From NCBI RefSeq assembly GCF_013149805.1, contig NZ_JABEZT010000002.1:434001-498000 (forward strand): a DNA stretch of 64,000 bases. Direction: 5' to 3'. Positions 14,176-22,845 of this stretch are shown here, in pieces. Source of the stretch: Isoptericola chiayiensis. Lineage in GTDB: Bacteria; Actinomycetota; Actinomycetes; Actinomycetales; Cellulomonadaceae. Below the pieces are notes generated by a model. It saw only the letters and a program-made list of their open reading frames with translations. It ran no database searches and was not told the origin of the DNA. The position numbers and the translations under genes are program-made. Every line of letters begins with the position of its first letter. Position 1 is the stretch's first letter.

Positions 14176-14193
14176 TATCTTGACGTCAAGATA
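14176..14193. promoter_or_regulatory. 18-bp perfect palindrome at the acnA promoter (MarR/TamR-type candidate)
   Basis: TATCTTGACGTCAAGATA has exact 9-bp arms. On the minus strand it contains TTGACG, followed after 15 nt by TATGCT, so a repressor bound here would block an acnA promoter. Streptomyces TamR, a MarR-family regulator of aconitase and other central-metabolism genes, is known to bind an 18-bp palindrome upstream of aconitase. The match of this exact sequence to that consensus is from memory and unchecked. The regulator gene is not in the window. Confidence 0.65.
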
Positions 14194-14266
14194 CTTAGGC
14201 GTGCCTCACCGGGGAACACGCCCTCGCCGCCGCGCGTTGGCCTTCCGCCCCGACGGAAGGACCCGC

Positions 14267-14926
14267 GTGCCCCTGCCCTCGCTCCCCGCCCAGGCCGACC
14301 GGCTCGACCGGCTCGGGCTCCTGCCCGACGACGGCACCCCGGCGGGCGCCGACGCCGTCCGGTCCGCGGCAGCACGCCTCGGGCGCACCGCACCGCCGGG
14401 CGCGCTGCTCGTGGTGCACCCGCGCCACCTGGCGCCGTCGACCCTGGCACCCCGGATGCGACGGACCGTGCGCACCCGCGCCGGGACCGTCGAGCGCGAG
14501 GGGTTCGTCGTGGTCGACATGACCGACGTCGACGCGTTCGGCCCCGTGGACGTCACCGTGCCCGACGTCGACGTCTACGCCGTGGCCGCCCCGGACCGGG
14601 GCGACGACCTGGCGAACGCCTCGCCGGCCGAGGCGCAGCCGGTGCTGGCGGGACGCGGCCGCAGCCCGCTGACCCTGGCCGAGGGCGTGTACTGGGTGCT
14701 CCAGGATCCCGCGGTCCTGGAGCCGAACCACTGCTTCATGACCATCGGCTCGCGGCTGCGACGCCCCGACGGGACCCTCGACGCCCGCACCCCCGCGATC
14801 TGGGTCTCGGGCGGGACGGGCCGCGACGGCACCGAGCGCCGTGGCGCGCCCAAGGTCGGGTGGTGCTGGTGGCGCAACCGCCACACCTGGCTCGGGTTCG
14901 CCTCGACGGATGTCCGTACCGCCTGA
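14267..14926 (+). CDS. DUF5701 family protein
   Basis: A 219-residue protein of an actinobacterial family of unknown function. The C-terminal half carries the family hallmarks: NHCFMTIGSRLRRPDG, TPAIWVSGG and the tryptophan-rich GAPKVGWCWWRNRHTWLGFA. GTG 14267 is supported by GGAAGG 6 bp upstream. No signal peptide or membrane segment is seen. The neighbouring acnA is divergent and the M14 peptidase follows in the same direction after 129 bp. Confidence 0.8.
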   Translation: MPLPSLPAQADRLDRLGLLPDDGTPAGADAVRSAAARLGRTAPPGALLVVHPRHLAPSTLAPRMRRTVRTRAGTVEREGFVVVDMTDVDAFGPVDVTVPDVDVYAVAAPDRGDDLANASPAEAQPVLAGRGRSPLTLAEGVYWVLQDPAVLEPNHCFMTIGSRLRRPDGTLDARTPAIWVSGGTGRDGTERRGAPKVGWCWWRNRHTWLGFASTDVRTA

Positions 14927-15055
14927 ACGAGCCGGCGCACGGGACCACTCAGCACGTCCGACGTCGGCCTGCCCGGTCGCGACGTCGCAGGTCGGGTGCC
15001 ACCGTGTCTCTCGGGCGCCCGACCGGGCGCCCACCGCCGCCCCGAGGAGGAACTC

Positions 15056-16084
15056 GTGCGCACCACCCGTGCCGCTGCCGCGCTCGCCCTGCCCGCACTC
15101 GTCCTGCCGCTCACCGTCGCCGCACCCGCCGCCGGCGCCGACCCGGTCCCCGGCGGACCGTGGGTGTGCGAGAACCAGCCGATCAACCTCGGCGGCCTCA
15201 CCAGCAACGCCGAGCTCGCCGCGACGCTCGACAAGCTCGCGGAGCACCACCCGGACACCGTCGAGGTCACCGAGATCGGCCGCTCCGTCGAGGGCCGACC
15301 CCTGGAGTCCGTCACCGTGGGCGACGGCCCCCGCACGCTGCTGATCCTCACCCAGGTGCACGGTGACGAGCCGCTCGGCACCGAAGCGGTCCTCGACCTG
15401 CTGCGCCGGGCGGCCGGCAACTCCCCCGCCGCCGAGGCGCTGCGCGACGGCGTCACTCTCGTCGCGGTCCCGCGCATCAACCCCGACGGCTGGGAGAGGT
15501 ACCAGGACCGCGACTTCGCCGACGGCCTGGACCCCCGGCGCAACTCGAACGACATCGACCTCAACCGGACGTTCGGCCCCACCGACATCGACCTGTCCCT
15601 GGCGCCGGAGGCGGTGGCGGTCCAGTCCCTGGTCGAGGAGGTCGACCCGGACCTCGTGCTCGACTTCCACCACCAGGTCAGCTACACCGCCGAGGGCAGC
15701 GACGACCTGGTGACCATGTCCACGATGTGGGGCACCCACCCGGACGTCGCACCCGCAGTGGCCGACGACGCACGGCGCGCCGTCACCGTCATCGGCGACT
15801 CGCTCGCCGGCAACGGGCACGCGACCGTGACGCTGTACCCGCGCAGCGACACGGCCACGACCGCGCGCAACGGGCTCTCGCTGGACGGCTACCCGACCGT
15901 CCTGGTGGAGCAGCGCGGCCAGCAGGACGTCGGCCAGAAGGGACACGGAGCGCTCGTCCGCGAAGCCCTGGTGAGCATGCAGGCCGTGGCCGAGTCGCTC
16001 GCGGACGGGTCGTTCGACGCGGTCGACCCGACCGCCGCCGACCTGCTGCCCGAGCGAGGCGACCGCGTCCGCGGTACCTGCTGA
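15056..16084 (+). CDS. Secreted M14-family zinc carboxypeptidase
   Basis: A 342-residue exported metallopeptidase. An N-terminal signal peptide (RTTRAAAALALPALVLPLTV, cleavage likely after the AAGA region) precedes the catalytic domain. The zinc-binding H-x-x-E is in QVHGDEPLG, substrate-binding residues in RINPDGWERY and DLNRTFGP, and the second zinc histidine in DFHHQVSY. A glutamate in VLVEQRGQQ near the end could be the catalytic base. GTG 15056 has a strong GAGGAGG 5 bp upstream. It probably trims extracellular peptides or cell-wall stems; the exact substrate cannot be read from sequence. Confidence 0.88.
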   Translation: MRTTRAAAALALPALVLPLTVAAPAAGADPVPGGPWVCENQPINLGGLTSNAELAATLDKLAEHHPDTVEVTEIGRSVEGRPLESVTVGDGPRTLLILTQVHGDEPLGTEAVLDLLRRAAGNSPAAEALRDGVTLVAVPRINPDGWERYQDRDFADGLDPRRNSNDIDLNRTFGPTDIDLSLAPEAVAVQSLVEEVDPDLVLDFHHQVSYTAEGSDDLVTMSTMWGTHPDVAPAVADDARRAVTVIGDSLAGNGHATVTLYPRSDTATTARNGLSLDGYPTVLVEQRGQQDVGQKGHGALVREALVSMQAVAESLADGSFDAVDPTAADLLPERGDRVRGTC

Positions 16085-16112
16085 CCGCCGCGACGGATGG
16101 CAGGCTGGGGTC

Positions 16113-16802
16113 ATGACGAGCTCCGCAGCCGTCTCCGAGCGGCCCATCGTGACCTTCCTGCCCAGCCCGTTCCTCGGTCCCTCCCTCTGGGACCCCGTGG
16201 CCGAGCGGCTGCGCACGCACGGCTGGCAGACGCACGTCGCCGACACCTCCGGCACGTCGCCGGCCGAGGTGCTCGACCGGTGCGAGGCCTCGCTGCCGGA
16301 CGACGCACCGCTCGTGCTGGTCCCCCACTCGAACGCCGGCCTGTACGTGCCGGCGATCGCCGCCGCCGGCCCGCCGGCAGCGACGGTGTTCGTCGACGCC
16401 GCGCTGCCGCCGTCCTCCGGCGAGGCGCCCCTGACCCCGCCCGCGCTGCGTGCGGAGCTGCAGGGTCTCGCCGGTCCCGACGGGACGCTGCCGCCCTGGC
16501 CGCAGTGGTGGCCGCGCGAGCAGGTGCGCCCGCTGGTGCCGGACGACGAGACGTTCGACCGGCTCGTCGACGAGGCGCCGCGGATGCCGGTGTCCTACGT
16601 CGGGTCGAGCGTGGAGGTGCCGGCCGGATGGGAGCGGGGCCGCCTCGCCTACCTCGCGTTCGGCGACACGTACGCGGCGGAGACGAGCCGCGCCCGCGAG
16701 GCGGGCTGGCCCACCGACACCCTGCCGGGCGGCCACCTGCACCCGCTCGTCGACCCGGAGGGGGTCGCGGCCGCGCTCACGGGGCTGCTCGCGCGGGTCT
16801 GA
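16113..16802 (+). CDS. Alpha/beta hydrolase-fold protein
   Basis: A 229-residue protein with the fold of small alpha/beta hydrolases: FLPSPFLGPSLWDPVAERL at the first strand, LVPHSNAG at the nucleophile-elbow position and GGHLHPLVDPEGVA around a C-terminal histidine. The elbow reads PHSNAG rather than the usual G-x-S-x-G, although Ser is retained. Catalytic activity is therefore likely but not certain. CAGGCT ends 6 nt before the ATG, giving a probable leaderless start. Function unknown. Confidence 0.8.
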   Translation: MTSSAAVSERPIVTFLPSPFLGPSLWDPVAERLRTHGWQTHVADTSGTSPAEVLDRCEASLPDDAPLVLVPHSNAGLYVPAIAAAGPPAATVFVDAALPPSSGEAPLTPPALRAELQGLAGPDGTLPPWPQWWPREQVRPLVPDDETFDRLVDEAPRMPVSYVGSSVEVPAGWERGRLAYLAFGDTYAAETSRAREAGWPTDTLPGGHLHPLVDPEGVAAALTGLLARV

Positions 16803-16847
16803 GTCCCGCGCCCGCGCGGCGAGTCCGGCACCCGCCCCGGAGCCGGT

Positions 16848-17270
16848 TCAGACCGCGTCGACGAGCCTGACGTCCACCTCGACGCGGTCCGGGTCGACGC
16901 CGGACGGCAGCGCGACGACGTGCGTCGTGGGGACCAGGTCGGCGGTGCACTGCGGACCGTCCACGATCTCCAGCGCCACCGTCACGCGGTCGCCGTCGGC
17001 CGTCACCGACGTGGGTGTCCAGGGGCAGGTCGAGCTCCCCACCGCGTACACGGCGAGCCGCCCGTCCTCGCCGAGCACCCAGCCCGGCTCGAGGTCCACC
17101 GCGGCCGGGTCCTCCTCGGCGGCGGCCGGCAGACCCCGGTAGGTCTCGAGCACCAGCTCCTGCTGCCCGGGACGCGCGAGGATCGCCACGAGCAGGGCCA
17201 CGAGGACGACCAGGGCGATGATCGCCAACCGCATCGGCAGCCAGCGCCGGGTCCCGTCCCCTGTGGTCAT
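16848..17270 (-). CDS. Single-pass membrane protein of unknown function
   Basis: A 140-residue protein with one N-terminal membrane segment (about residues 13-33, LAIIALVVLVALLVAILA) and a predicted extracytoplasmic domain. That domain contains two cysteines (SSTCPW and GPQCTAD) that could form a disulfide. No known domain recognised. The ATG at 17268-17270 lies 43 bp after the RNA methyltransferase stop on the same strand, so it is probably the distal gene of that transcription unit. Confidence 0.7.
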   Translation of the reverse strand: MTTGDGTRRWLPMRLAIIALVVLVALLVAILARPGQQELVLETYRGLPAAAEEDPAAVDLEPGWVLGEDGRLAVYAVGSSTCPWTPTSVTADGDRVTVALEIVDGPQCTADLVPTTHVVALPSGVDPDRVEVDVRLVDAV

Positions 17271-17313
17271 GGGGCGACGGTACCGCCGGCGACGCCGCCC
17301 GGCCCGTGGCCGG

Positions 17314-18606
17314 TCAGCGCTCCAGGACCGCGACGCACTCCACGTGGTGGGTGTGGGGAAAGAGGTCGAACGCCCGCAGCCCCGCCACGGTGTACCCGTG
17401 GCCGGCCAGGTAGGCGACGTCGCGAGCCAGGGCGGCCGGGTCGCACGCCACGTAGACGACGCGCTGCGGCCCCCGGGCGGCGATCGCGTCGACGACCGCA
17501 CGGCTCGCGCCGGCACGCGGCGGGTCGAGGACGACGACGTCGGCGTCTCCGGCGCCGTCCCCGGACGCGTCGCCGTCGAGCAGCACGCGGTCCACCGCAC
17601 CCTGGTGCAGCTCGACCCGGGGGCGGTCGTGGGCGTTGCGCCGGGCGTCCTTGACGGCCCGGGCGTCGGACTCGACGGACACGACCCGGCCGCGATCCCC
17701 GACCGCTGCCGCCAGCGGCAGGGTGAACAGCCCGGCCCCGGCGTACAGGTCGAGGACGTGCGCGCCGTCGAGGTCGCCGGCCGCGGACAGCACGGCCTCG
17801 GTGAGCATCGCCGGCGCCTCCCGGTGCACCTGCCAGAACCCGTCGGCGGCCACGCGGTAGCGGTGCTCGTGGCCCGCCGCGCGCACCGACTCGGTGACCG
17901 AGCGCCGGGCGTTCGGCCGCTGGTCGGGTCGGCCGCGCCGCCAGGGGACGCCGTCGACGAGGACCATGCCGGGCCCGCCGTCGGCCGGCGCGACGACGTC
18001 GATCCGCTGACCGGGACGCCAGCGCCGGCCGAACACGTCCTCGGTGGCGGCCAGCGCCGCGACGTCGTCGGTGCCGAGGGGCATCGCGTCCAGCGGGACG
18101 ACGTCGTGGGACCGGAAGCGGCGCATGCCGGCCCGGCCCTCGGCGTCGGTCACCAGCTCGATGCGGGTGCGGTAGCCGAGCCCGCCGCGCTCGTCGTCCT
18201 CGGGTGCCGACTCGACCGTGACCGGCAGGGTCAGGCCGGCGAGCCGCTGCAGCTGCTCGGCGACGACGTCGGCCTTCCAGCGGCGCTGGGCGTCCAGCGC
18301 GACGTGCGACAGCTCGGCACCGCCCACGCCGCCGGGTCCGGCGGCCGGCCACGCCGGCGCCACCCGGTCGGGCGAGGCCTCGCGCACCGCGACGGCGTCG
18401 GCCCGCCAGAACCTGGACCCGCCCTCGGTGACGCGGGCCAGCACCCGCTCGCCGGGCAGGGTGTGCCGCACGAACACGACCCGGCCCTCGTGGCGGGCGA
18501 CGCAGTGCCCGCCGTGCGCGACGGGACCGACCTCGAGCTCCAGCTCGAGGCCGACGGCGGGATCGGTGGGGCGAGGGCGCGGCGCGGAACGGCGAGGTCG
18601 GGGCAC
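17314..18606 (-). CDS. TrmA/RlmD-type RNA uracil-C5 methyltransferase
   Basis: SAM-dependent RNA m5U methyltransferase, 430 residues. An N-terminal TRAM-like beta domain (about 18-75) is followed by a middle domain and the Rossmann SAM domain with DLYAGAGLFTLPLA. The DPPRAG motif and the catalytic-cysteine motif VACDPAALARD (usually SCNPATLARD) follow, then the conserved end FPHTHHVECVAVLER. The GTG start is supported by GACAAT 6 nt upstream (leaderless). The target (tRNA U54 or 23S rRNA) cannot be told from sequence. It sits next to the permease/ceoBC block, as its relative Rv2689c does. Confidence 0.9.
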   Translation of the reverse strand: MPRPRRSAPRPRPTDPAVGLELELEVGPVAHGGHCVARHEGRVVFVRHTLPGERVLARVTEGGSRFWRADAVAVREASPDRVAPAWPAAGPGGVGGAELSHVALDAQRRWKADVVAEQLQRLAGLTLPVTVESAPEDDERGGLGYRTRIELVTDAEGRAGMRRFRSHDVVPLDAMPLGTDDVAALAATEDVFGRRWRPGQRIDVVAPADGGPGMVLVDGVPWRRGRPDQRPNARRSVTESVRAAGHEHRYRVAADGFWQVHREAPAMLTEAVLSAAGDLDGAHVLDLYAGAGLFTLPLAAAVGDRGRVVSVESDARAVKDARRNAHDRPRVELHQGAVDRVLLDGDASGDGAGDADVVVLDPPRAGASRAVVDAIAARGPQRVVYVACDPAALARDVAYLAGHGYTVAGLRAFDLFPHTHHVECVAVLER

Positions 18607-18634
18607 GGCCCTATTGTCCCCCGTCCGCGGGGGT

Positions 18635-20626
18635 TCAGCGTCCGCCCGGCAGCCCGTCGACGTCGAGCCCCGTCTGCCCGGCCGAGGACGACAGCTGCCA
18701 CGGCACCGACGCCACCACGACACCGGGAGTGAACAGCAGCCGCCCCTTGAGCCGCAGCGCCGACTGGTTGTGCAGCAGGTGCTCCCACCAGTGCCCGACG
18801 ACGTACTCGGGGATGTACACCACCACCAGGTCGCGTGGGGAGTCGCGGCGCAGCGAGCGCACGTACTGCAGCACGGGCCGGGTGATCTCCCGGTACGGCG
18901 AGTCGAGCACCCGCAGCGCGATCGGCAGCTCGAGCTCCTCCCACCGGGCGCGCAGGTCGGCGATCTCGTCGGCGTCGACGCCCACGGTCACCGCCTCGAG
19001 GCTGGACGGGCGCGACGCCCGGGCGTACGCGAGCGCCCGCATCGTCGGCTTGTGCACACGGGAGACCAGAACGACGGCGTGCACCCGGCTCGGCAGGGCG
19101 CGCGCGCCGGAGACGTCGCCGAGCGCGAGCTCCTCGCGCACCCGCGAGTAGTGGCGGTGGATGGCACGCATCAGCACGAACAGCGAACCCATCGCGACCA
19201 GGGTGATCCAGGCGCCGTGGGTGAACTTGGTGACCAGCACGATGACGAGGACGGCGGCGGTGAGCGCGAACCCGATCCCGTTGAGGACCCGGGACCACTT
19301 CATGCGGTTGCGCTCGCGGGGGTTGGGTTCCTTGCGCAGCGCGCGGGTCCAGTGCCGCAGCATGCCGAGCTGGGACAGCGTGAAGGAGACGAACACGCCC
19401 ACGATGTAGAGCTGGATGAGGGCGGTGACCTCGGCGCCGAAGGCCAGGATCAGCACGATGGCGGCGACGGCGAGGGTGACGATGCCGTTCGAGAACGCCA
19501 TCCGGTCGCCGCGGGTGTGGAGCTGGCGCGGCAGGTAGCCGTCCTTGGCGAGCAGGGAGCCCAGCACCGGGAAGCCGTGGAAGGCGGTGTTGGCGGCCAG
19601 CAGCAGCACCAGGGCGGTGGCGGCGATCAGCACGCCGGCGACGATGCCGGCGCCGCCGAACACGGTCTCGGCGAGCTGGGCGAGCACGGGGTGCTGGGTG
19701 TACTCCTCCCCCACGGGTGCGCCGTCGCGGGTGAGCTGGGTGGCCGGGTCCTCGACGAACTTGACCCCGGTGGCGTGGGCCAGGAACAGGATGGTCATGA
19801 GCATCGCGGCGGAGATCGCGCCGAGCAGCGCGAGGGTGGCGGCCGCGTTGCGGCGCTTGGGGCGCTGGAACGAGGGCACCTCGCTGGTGATCGACTCCAC
19901 GCCGGTCAGCGCGACGGCGCCGGAGGCGAACGCGCGCGCCACGAGGAACGCTCCGGCCACACCCACGAGACCCTGCTCGAACCCGGCCGCGGGCACCAGG
20001 TCGAGGTCGGCGCTGTCGGCCTGCGGCAGGTCCCCGGCCAGGTACTGCACCGCCCCGGCGACGGCGAGCACGCCGAGCGCCGCCATGAAGCAGTAGATCA
20101 CCACGACGAACACCCACGCCGACTCCCGCACGCCGCGCAGGTTGACCACGGTCACGGCCACGACGAGGGCGACGGCCACCAGCTCCTCGTAGCCGGCGGC
20201 GAAGGGCAGCAGCACGACGAGGTACTGGGCCCCGGCGGACAGCGACACGGCGACGGTGAGCACGTAGTCGAGCAGGAGCGCCGAGGCCACGCCGATGCCC
20301 GCCGTCGGGCCGAGGTTGGTGGTGGCGACCTCGTAGTCTCCGCCGCCGGAGGGGTAGGCGCGCACGATCTGGCGGTAGGAGGCCACCACGACGAGCAGGA
20401 CGACGACGACGGCCAGGCCCACCCACGGCGAGATGACCGTGGCCGTCAGCCCGGCCAGGGCGAGCATCAGCAGGATCTCGTCCGGGGCGTACGCCATGGA
20501 CGACAGCGCGTCCGAGGCGAACACGGGCAGGGCCACCCGCTTGGGCAGCAGGGAGCGCTGCGAGCTCTCGCTGCGCAGGGGGCGCCCTAGGAGCAGCCGT
20601 TTGGCGGCGTCCGCGATGTCCGACAC
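18635..20626 (-). CDS. APC-superfamily permease, KimA/YdaO-like (probable K+ importer)
   Basis: A 663-residue transporter with about twelve membrane helices in the first 470 residues and a soluble C-terminal domain of about 170 residues. ASDALSSMAYAPDEILLML (38-56) and YPSGGGDYEVA are family hallmarks of the KimA-like branch, whose Bacillus member is a c-di-AMP-controlled potassium importer. It faces two TrkA-N proteins across a 78-bp divergent promoter region, which supports potassium transport over amino-acid transport. GTG 20626 is chosen because the upstream ATG is out of frame and TAGCAT ends 8 nt before it. Substrate is inferred. Confidence 0.85.
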   Translation of the reverse strand: MSDIADAAKRLLLGRPLRSESSQRSLLPKRVALPVFASDALSSMAYAPDEILLMLALAGLTATVISPWVGLAVVVVLLVVVASYRQIVRAYPSGGGDYEVATTNLGPTAGIGVASALLLDYVLTVAVSLSAGAQYLVVLLPFAAGYEELVAVALVVAVTVVNLRGVRESAWVFVVVIYCFMAALGVLAVAGAVQYLAGDLPQADSADLDLVPAAGFEQGLVGVAGAFLVARAFASGAVALTGVESITSEVPSFQRPKRRNAAATLALLGAISAAMLMTILFLAHATGVKFVEDPATQLTRDGAPVGEEYTQHPVLAQLAETVFGGAGIVAGVLIAATALVLLLAANTAFHGFPVLGSLLAKDGYLPRQLHTRGDRMAFSNGIVTLAVAAIVLILAFGAEVTALIQLYIVGVFVSFTLSQLGMLRHWTRALRKEPNPRERNRMKWSRVLNGIGFALTAAVLVIVLVTKFTHGAWITLVAMGSLFVLMRAIHRHYSRVREELALGDVSGARALPSRVHAVVLVSRVHKPTMRALAYARASRPSSLEAVTVGVDADEIADLRARWEELELPIALRVLDSPYREITRPVLQYVRSLRRDSPRDLVVVYIPEYVVGHWWEHLLHNQSALRLKGRLLFTPGVVVASVPWQLSSSAGQTGLDVDGLPGGR

Positions 20627-20704
20627 GGAGACTCATGCTATGCCCGATCGGGGCCGGGAGCGCAGGTCGGCGTCGGCGCGGTGGGGGGTATAGCGTTTCG
20701 TGCT
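20627..20704. promoter_or_regulatory. Divergent leaderless promoters of the permease and ceoB
   Basis: The 78-bp gap carries TAGCAT on the minus strand (20635-20640), 8 nt before the permease GTG. On the plus strand TAGCGT (20691-20696) lies 8 nt before the ceoB GTG. No Shine-Dalgarno sequence precedes either start, and there is no room for a riboswitch leader. Confidence 0.5.
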
Positions 20705-21376
20705 GTGCACTTCGTGATCATGGGATGTGGCCGCGTCGGGTCCACGCTCGCCCAGCGGATCGAGGCGAACGGCCACTCGGTCGCCGTCATCGACCAGAAC
20801 CCCGACGCGTTCCGCCGGCTCCCCCCGGACTTCTCGGGGCACAAGGTGACGGGGGTCGGGTTCGACCGGGAGACCCTCGCCCAGGCGGGCATCGACGACA
20901 CCTACGGGTTCGCGGCGGTGTCCGACGGCGACAACTCCAACGTGCTCGCGGCCCGGGTGGCACGTGAGACGTACGGCGTCGAGCACGTGGTGGCGCGCAT
21001 CTACGACCCGCACCGCGCCGAGGTCTACCAGCGCCTCGGGATCCCGACGGTCGCGACGGTGCGCTGGACGGCGGACCAGGTGCTGCGGCGCATGCTGCCG
21101 CTGGGCGCCACCGACGAGTACCGCGACCCCTCGGGCTCGGTGCGGCTGGCGGAGGTCGACTACCACCGTGGCTGGCTCGGACTGTCGGTGCGGCGCATCG
21201 AGGCCACGACCGGCGCCCGCGTGGCGTTCCTGACCCGCTACGCCGAGGGCACCATCGCCGGACCCGACACGCTCCTGCAGGAGAACGACGTGCTGCACGT
21301 GCTCATGCACGCCGACGACGCCCCGCGCGTGGAACGGCTGCTGACCCATGCTCCCGGCCCGGAGGAGGAGGACTGA
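20705..21376 (+). CDS. ceoB: TrkA-N/TrkA-C potassium channel regulatory protein (CeoB-like)
   Basis: Cytoplasmic nucleotide-gated regulator of potassium uptake, 223 residues. The RCK-N Rossmann motif is VIMGCGRVGSTLA at the N-terminus, with an acidic residue at the end of the second strand (VIDQN) that favours NAD(H). A TrkA-C domain follows from about residue 130. GTG 20705 starts directly at the first strand; the longer frame adds only eight unsupported codons. Its stop overlaps the next ATG (TGATG), and the pair ceoB-ceoC is divergent from the permease, as in mycobacteria. Confidence 0.9.
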   Translation: MHFVIMGCGRVGSTLAQRIEANGHSVAVIDQNPDAFRRLPPDFSGHKVTGVGFDRETLAQAGIDDTYGFAAVSDGDNSNVLAARVARETYGVEHVVARIYDPHRAEVYQRLGIPTVATVRWTADQVLRRMLPLGATDEYRDPSGSVRLAEVDYHRGWLGLSVRRIEATTGARVAFLTRYAEGTIAGPDTLLQENDVLHVLMHADDAPRVERLLTHAPGPEEED

Positions 21377-22050
21377 TGCGCGTCGTCATCGCCGGCGCGG
21401 GCTCCGTGGGCCGGTCCATCGCCTCCGAGCTGCTCGCCAACGACCACGAGGTGGTCCTGGTCGACAAGAACCCGACCGCCATGCGCGTCGCCCAGGTCCC
21501 CGAGGCGGACTGGCTGCTCGCCGACGCCTGCGAGACGTCGTCGCTCGACGGCGCCGACGTGGGCTCGGCCGACGTGGTGGTGGGCGCCACGGGTGACGAC
21601 AAGGTCAACCTGGTGTTCTCCCTGCTGGCCAAGACCGAGTTCGCCGTGCCGCGCACCGTGGCGCGCGTCAACAACCCGCGCAACGAGTGGATGTTCGACG
21701 ACTCGTGGGGCGTTGACGTCGCGGTCTCGACGCCGCGCATCATGACGGCGATGGTCGAGGAGGCCGTCGCGGTCGGCGACCTGGTGCGCATCTTCACGTT
21801 CCACCAGTCCGGTGCGGACATCTTCGAGGTCACGCTGCCCGAGGAGTCGCCGCTGGTGGGCCTGCGGGTCAACGACGTGCGCTGGCCGGCCGACACCGTC
21901 CTGGCCTGCGTGGTGCGCGGGACGCAGCCGTTCAGCCCCACGTCCGACGACGCCCTCGAGTCGGGCGACGAGCTGATGTTCGTCACCGGTCAGGAGGCGG
22001 ACCCGGCGGTGCTCCAGCAGCTCGTCGCGGACGGTCCCGAGCTCGGCTGA
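21376..22050 (+). CDS. ceoC: TrkA-N/TrkA-C potassium channel regulatory protein (CeoC-like)
   Basis: A second 224-residue RCK protein with the Rossmann motif VIAGAGSVGRSIASELL, then VLVDKNP and a C-terminal TrkA-C domain (DIFEVTLPEESPLVGLRVND onward). It begins in the ceoB stop codon, so the two are made together and probably form a hetero-oligomeric ring gating the adjacent transporter. It converges on the DUF3159 gene with only 12 bp between stops and no evident terminator. Confidence 0.9.
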   Translation: MRVVIAGAGSVGRSIASELLANDHEVVLVDKNPTAMRVAQVPEADWLLADACETSSLDGADVGSADVVVGATGDDKVNLVFSLLAKTEFAVPRTVARVNNPRNEWMFDDSWGVDVAVSTPRIMTAMVEEAVAVGDLVRIFTFHQSGADIFEVTLPEESPLVGLRVNDVRWPADTVLACVVRGTQPFSPTSDDALESGDELMFVTGQEADPAVLQQLVADGPELG

Positions 22051-22062
22051 GCAGCGTGGCGC

Positions 22063-22845
22063 TCAGGCGGTCGGGGCCGGTTCCGGACGGTGGGCGCCGC
22101 GCACCACGACCCAGGTCAGCCACAGCACCAGGCCCCACAGCGGCACGCCGAGCACGAGGTGCATGGTGCCGAGCCAGCCGACGTCACCGGCGAGGTACAG
22201 CGGCACCTTGACCGCGAGGCGGATCGCGAACAGACCGACCCAGAACCAGCTCGCGATCAGGTAGCGGCGCACCAGGTCGGGGTCCTGGCGCCAGGCGACC
22301 ATCGCGGCCCAGGGGCTCGGCTCGCTGCCGGCGGAGGCCTCGTCGTCGTCCCGCTCGTCCTCGGTGCGCGCCCCGCCGGACAGGTCGGAGAACCCGGTCC
22401 GGACGGCCTCGACGAAGAGCCCGACCAGCGGCCAGCGCACGGCGATCGAGACGAGGAACGCCAGCAGGTAGGCGGCGTTGGTCCACAGGCCCACGGCGTA
22501 GAAGTCCTCGGCCGCACCGGTGCGCCACGCCCACACGACGCCGACGGCGATGCCCAGCACACCGCCGAGCGCCTGCGTGACCGGGGTGCGCTGCACCAGC
22601 CGCGCGACGACGGCGACCAGCGCGGCCGCGCACGACGAGACCAGCGACCACGTCAGGTCCTCGGTGACCACGAACACGACGACGAAGACGAGGCCCGGCA
22701 GGATCGCCTCGACGACGCCCCGCACTCCCCCCACGGCGGCGGCGAACGAGAACGTCTCTCCGGTCACCGCACGCATCCCACGGGCGGCGGGCTCGCCGTC
22801 GGCCGTCTGCTCGTGCCGACGGGCGTCCAGGGGGTCCTCCGCCAT
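22063..22845 (-). CDS. DUF3159 membrane protein
   Basis: A 260-residue polytopic membrane protein with about six hydrophobic segments and a charged acidic loop (GARTEDERDDDEASAG). Family hallmarks are FSFAAAVGGVRGVVEAILPG near the N-terminus and WFWVGLFAIRLAVKVPLYLA near the C-terminus. Function unknown; it is the conserved neighbour of the OB-fold gene, whose stop overlaps its start (TGATG). Confidence 0.85.
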   Translation of the reverse strand: MAEDPLDARRHEQTADGEPAARGMRAVTGETFSFAAAVGGVRGVVEAILPGLVFVVVFVVTEDLTWSLVSSCAAALVAVVARLVQRTPVTQALGGVLGIAVGVVWAWRTGAAEDFYAVGLWTNAAYLLAFLVSIAVRWPLVGLFVEAVRTGFSDLSGGARTEDERDDDEASAGSEPSPWAAMVAWRQDPDLVRRYLIASWFWVGLFAIRLAVKVPLYLAGDVGWLGTMHLVLGVPLWGLVLWLTWVVVRGAHRPEPAPTA

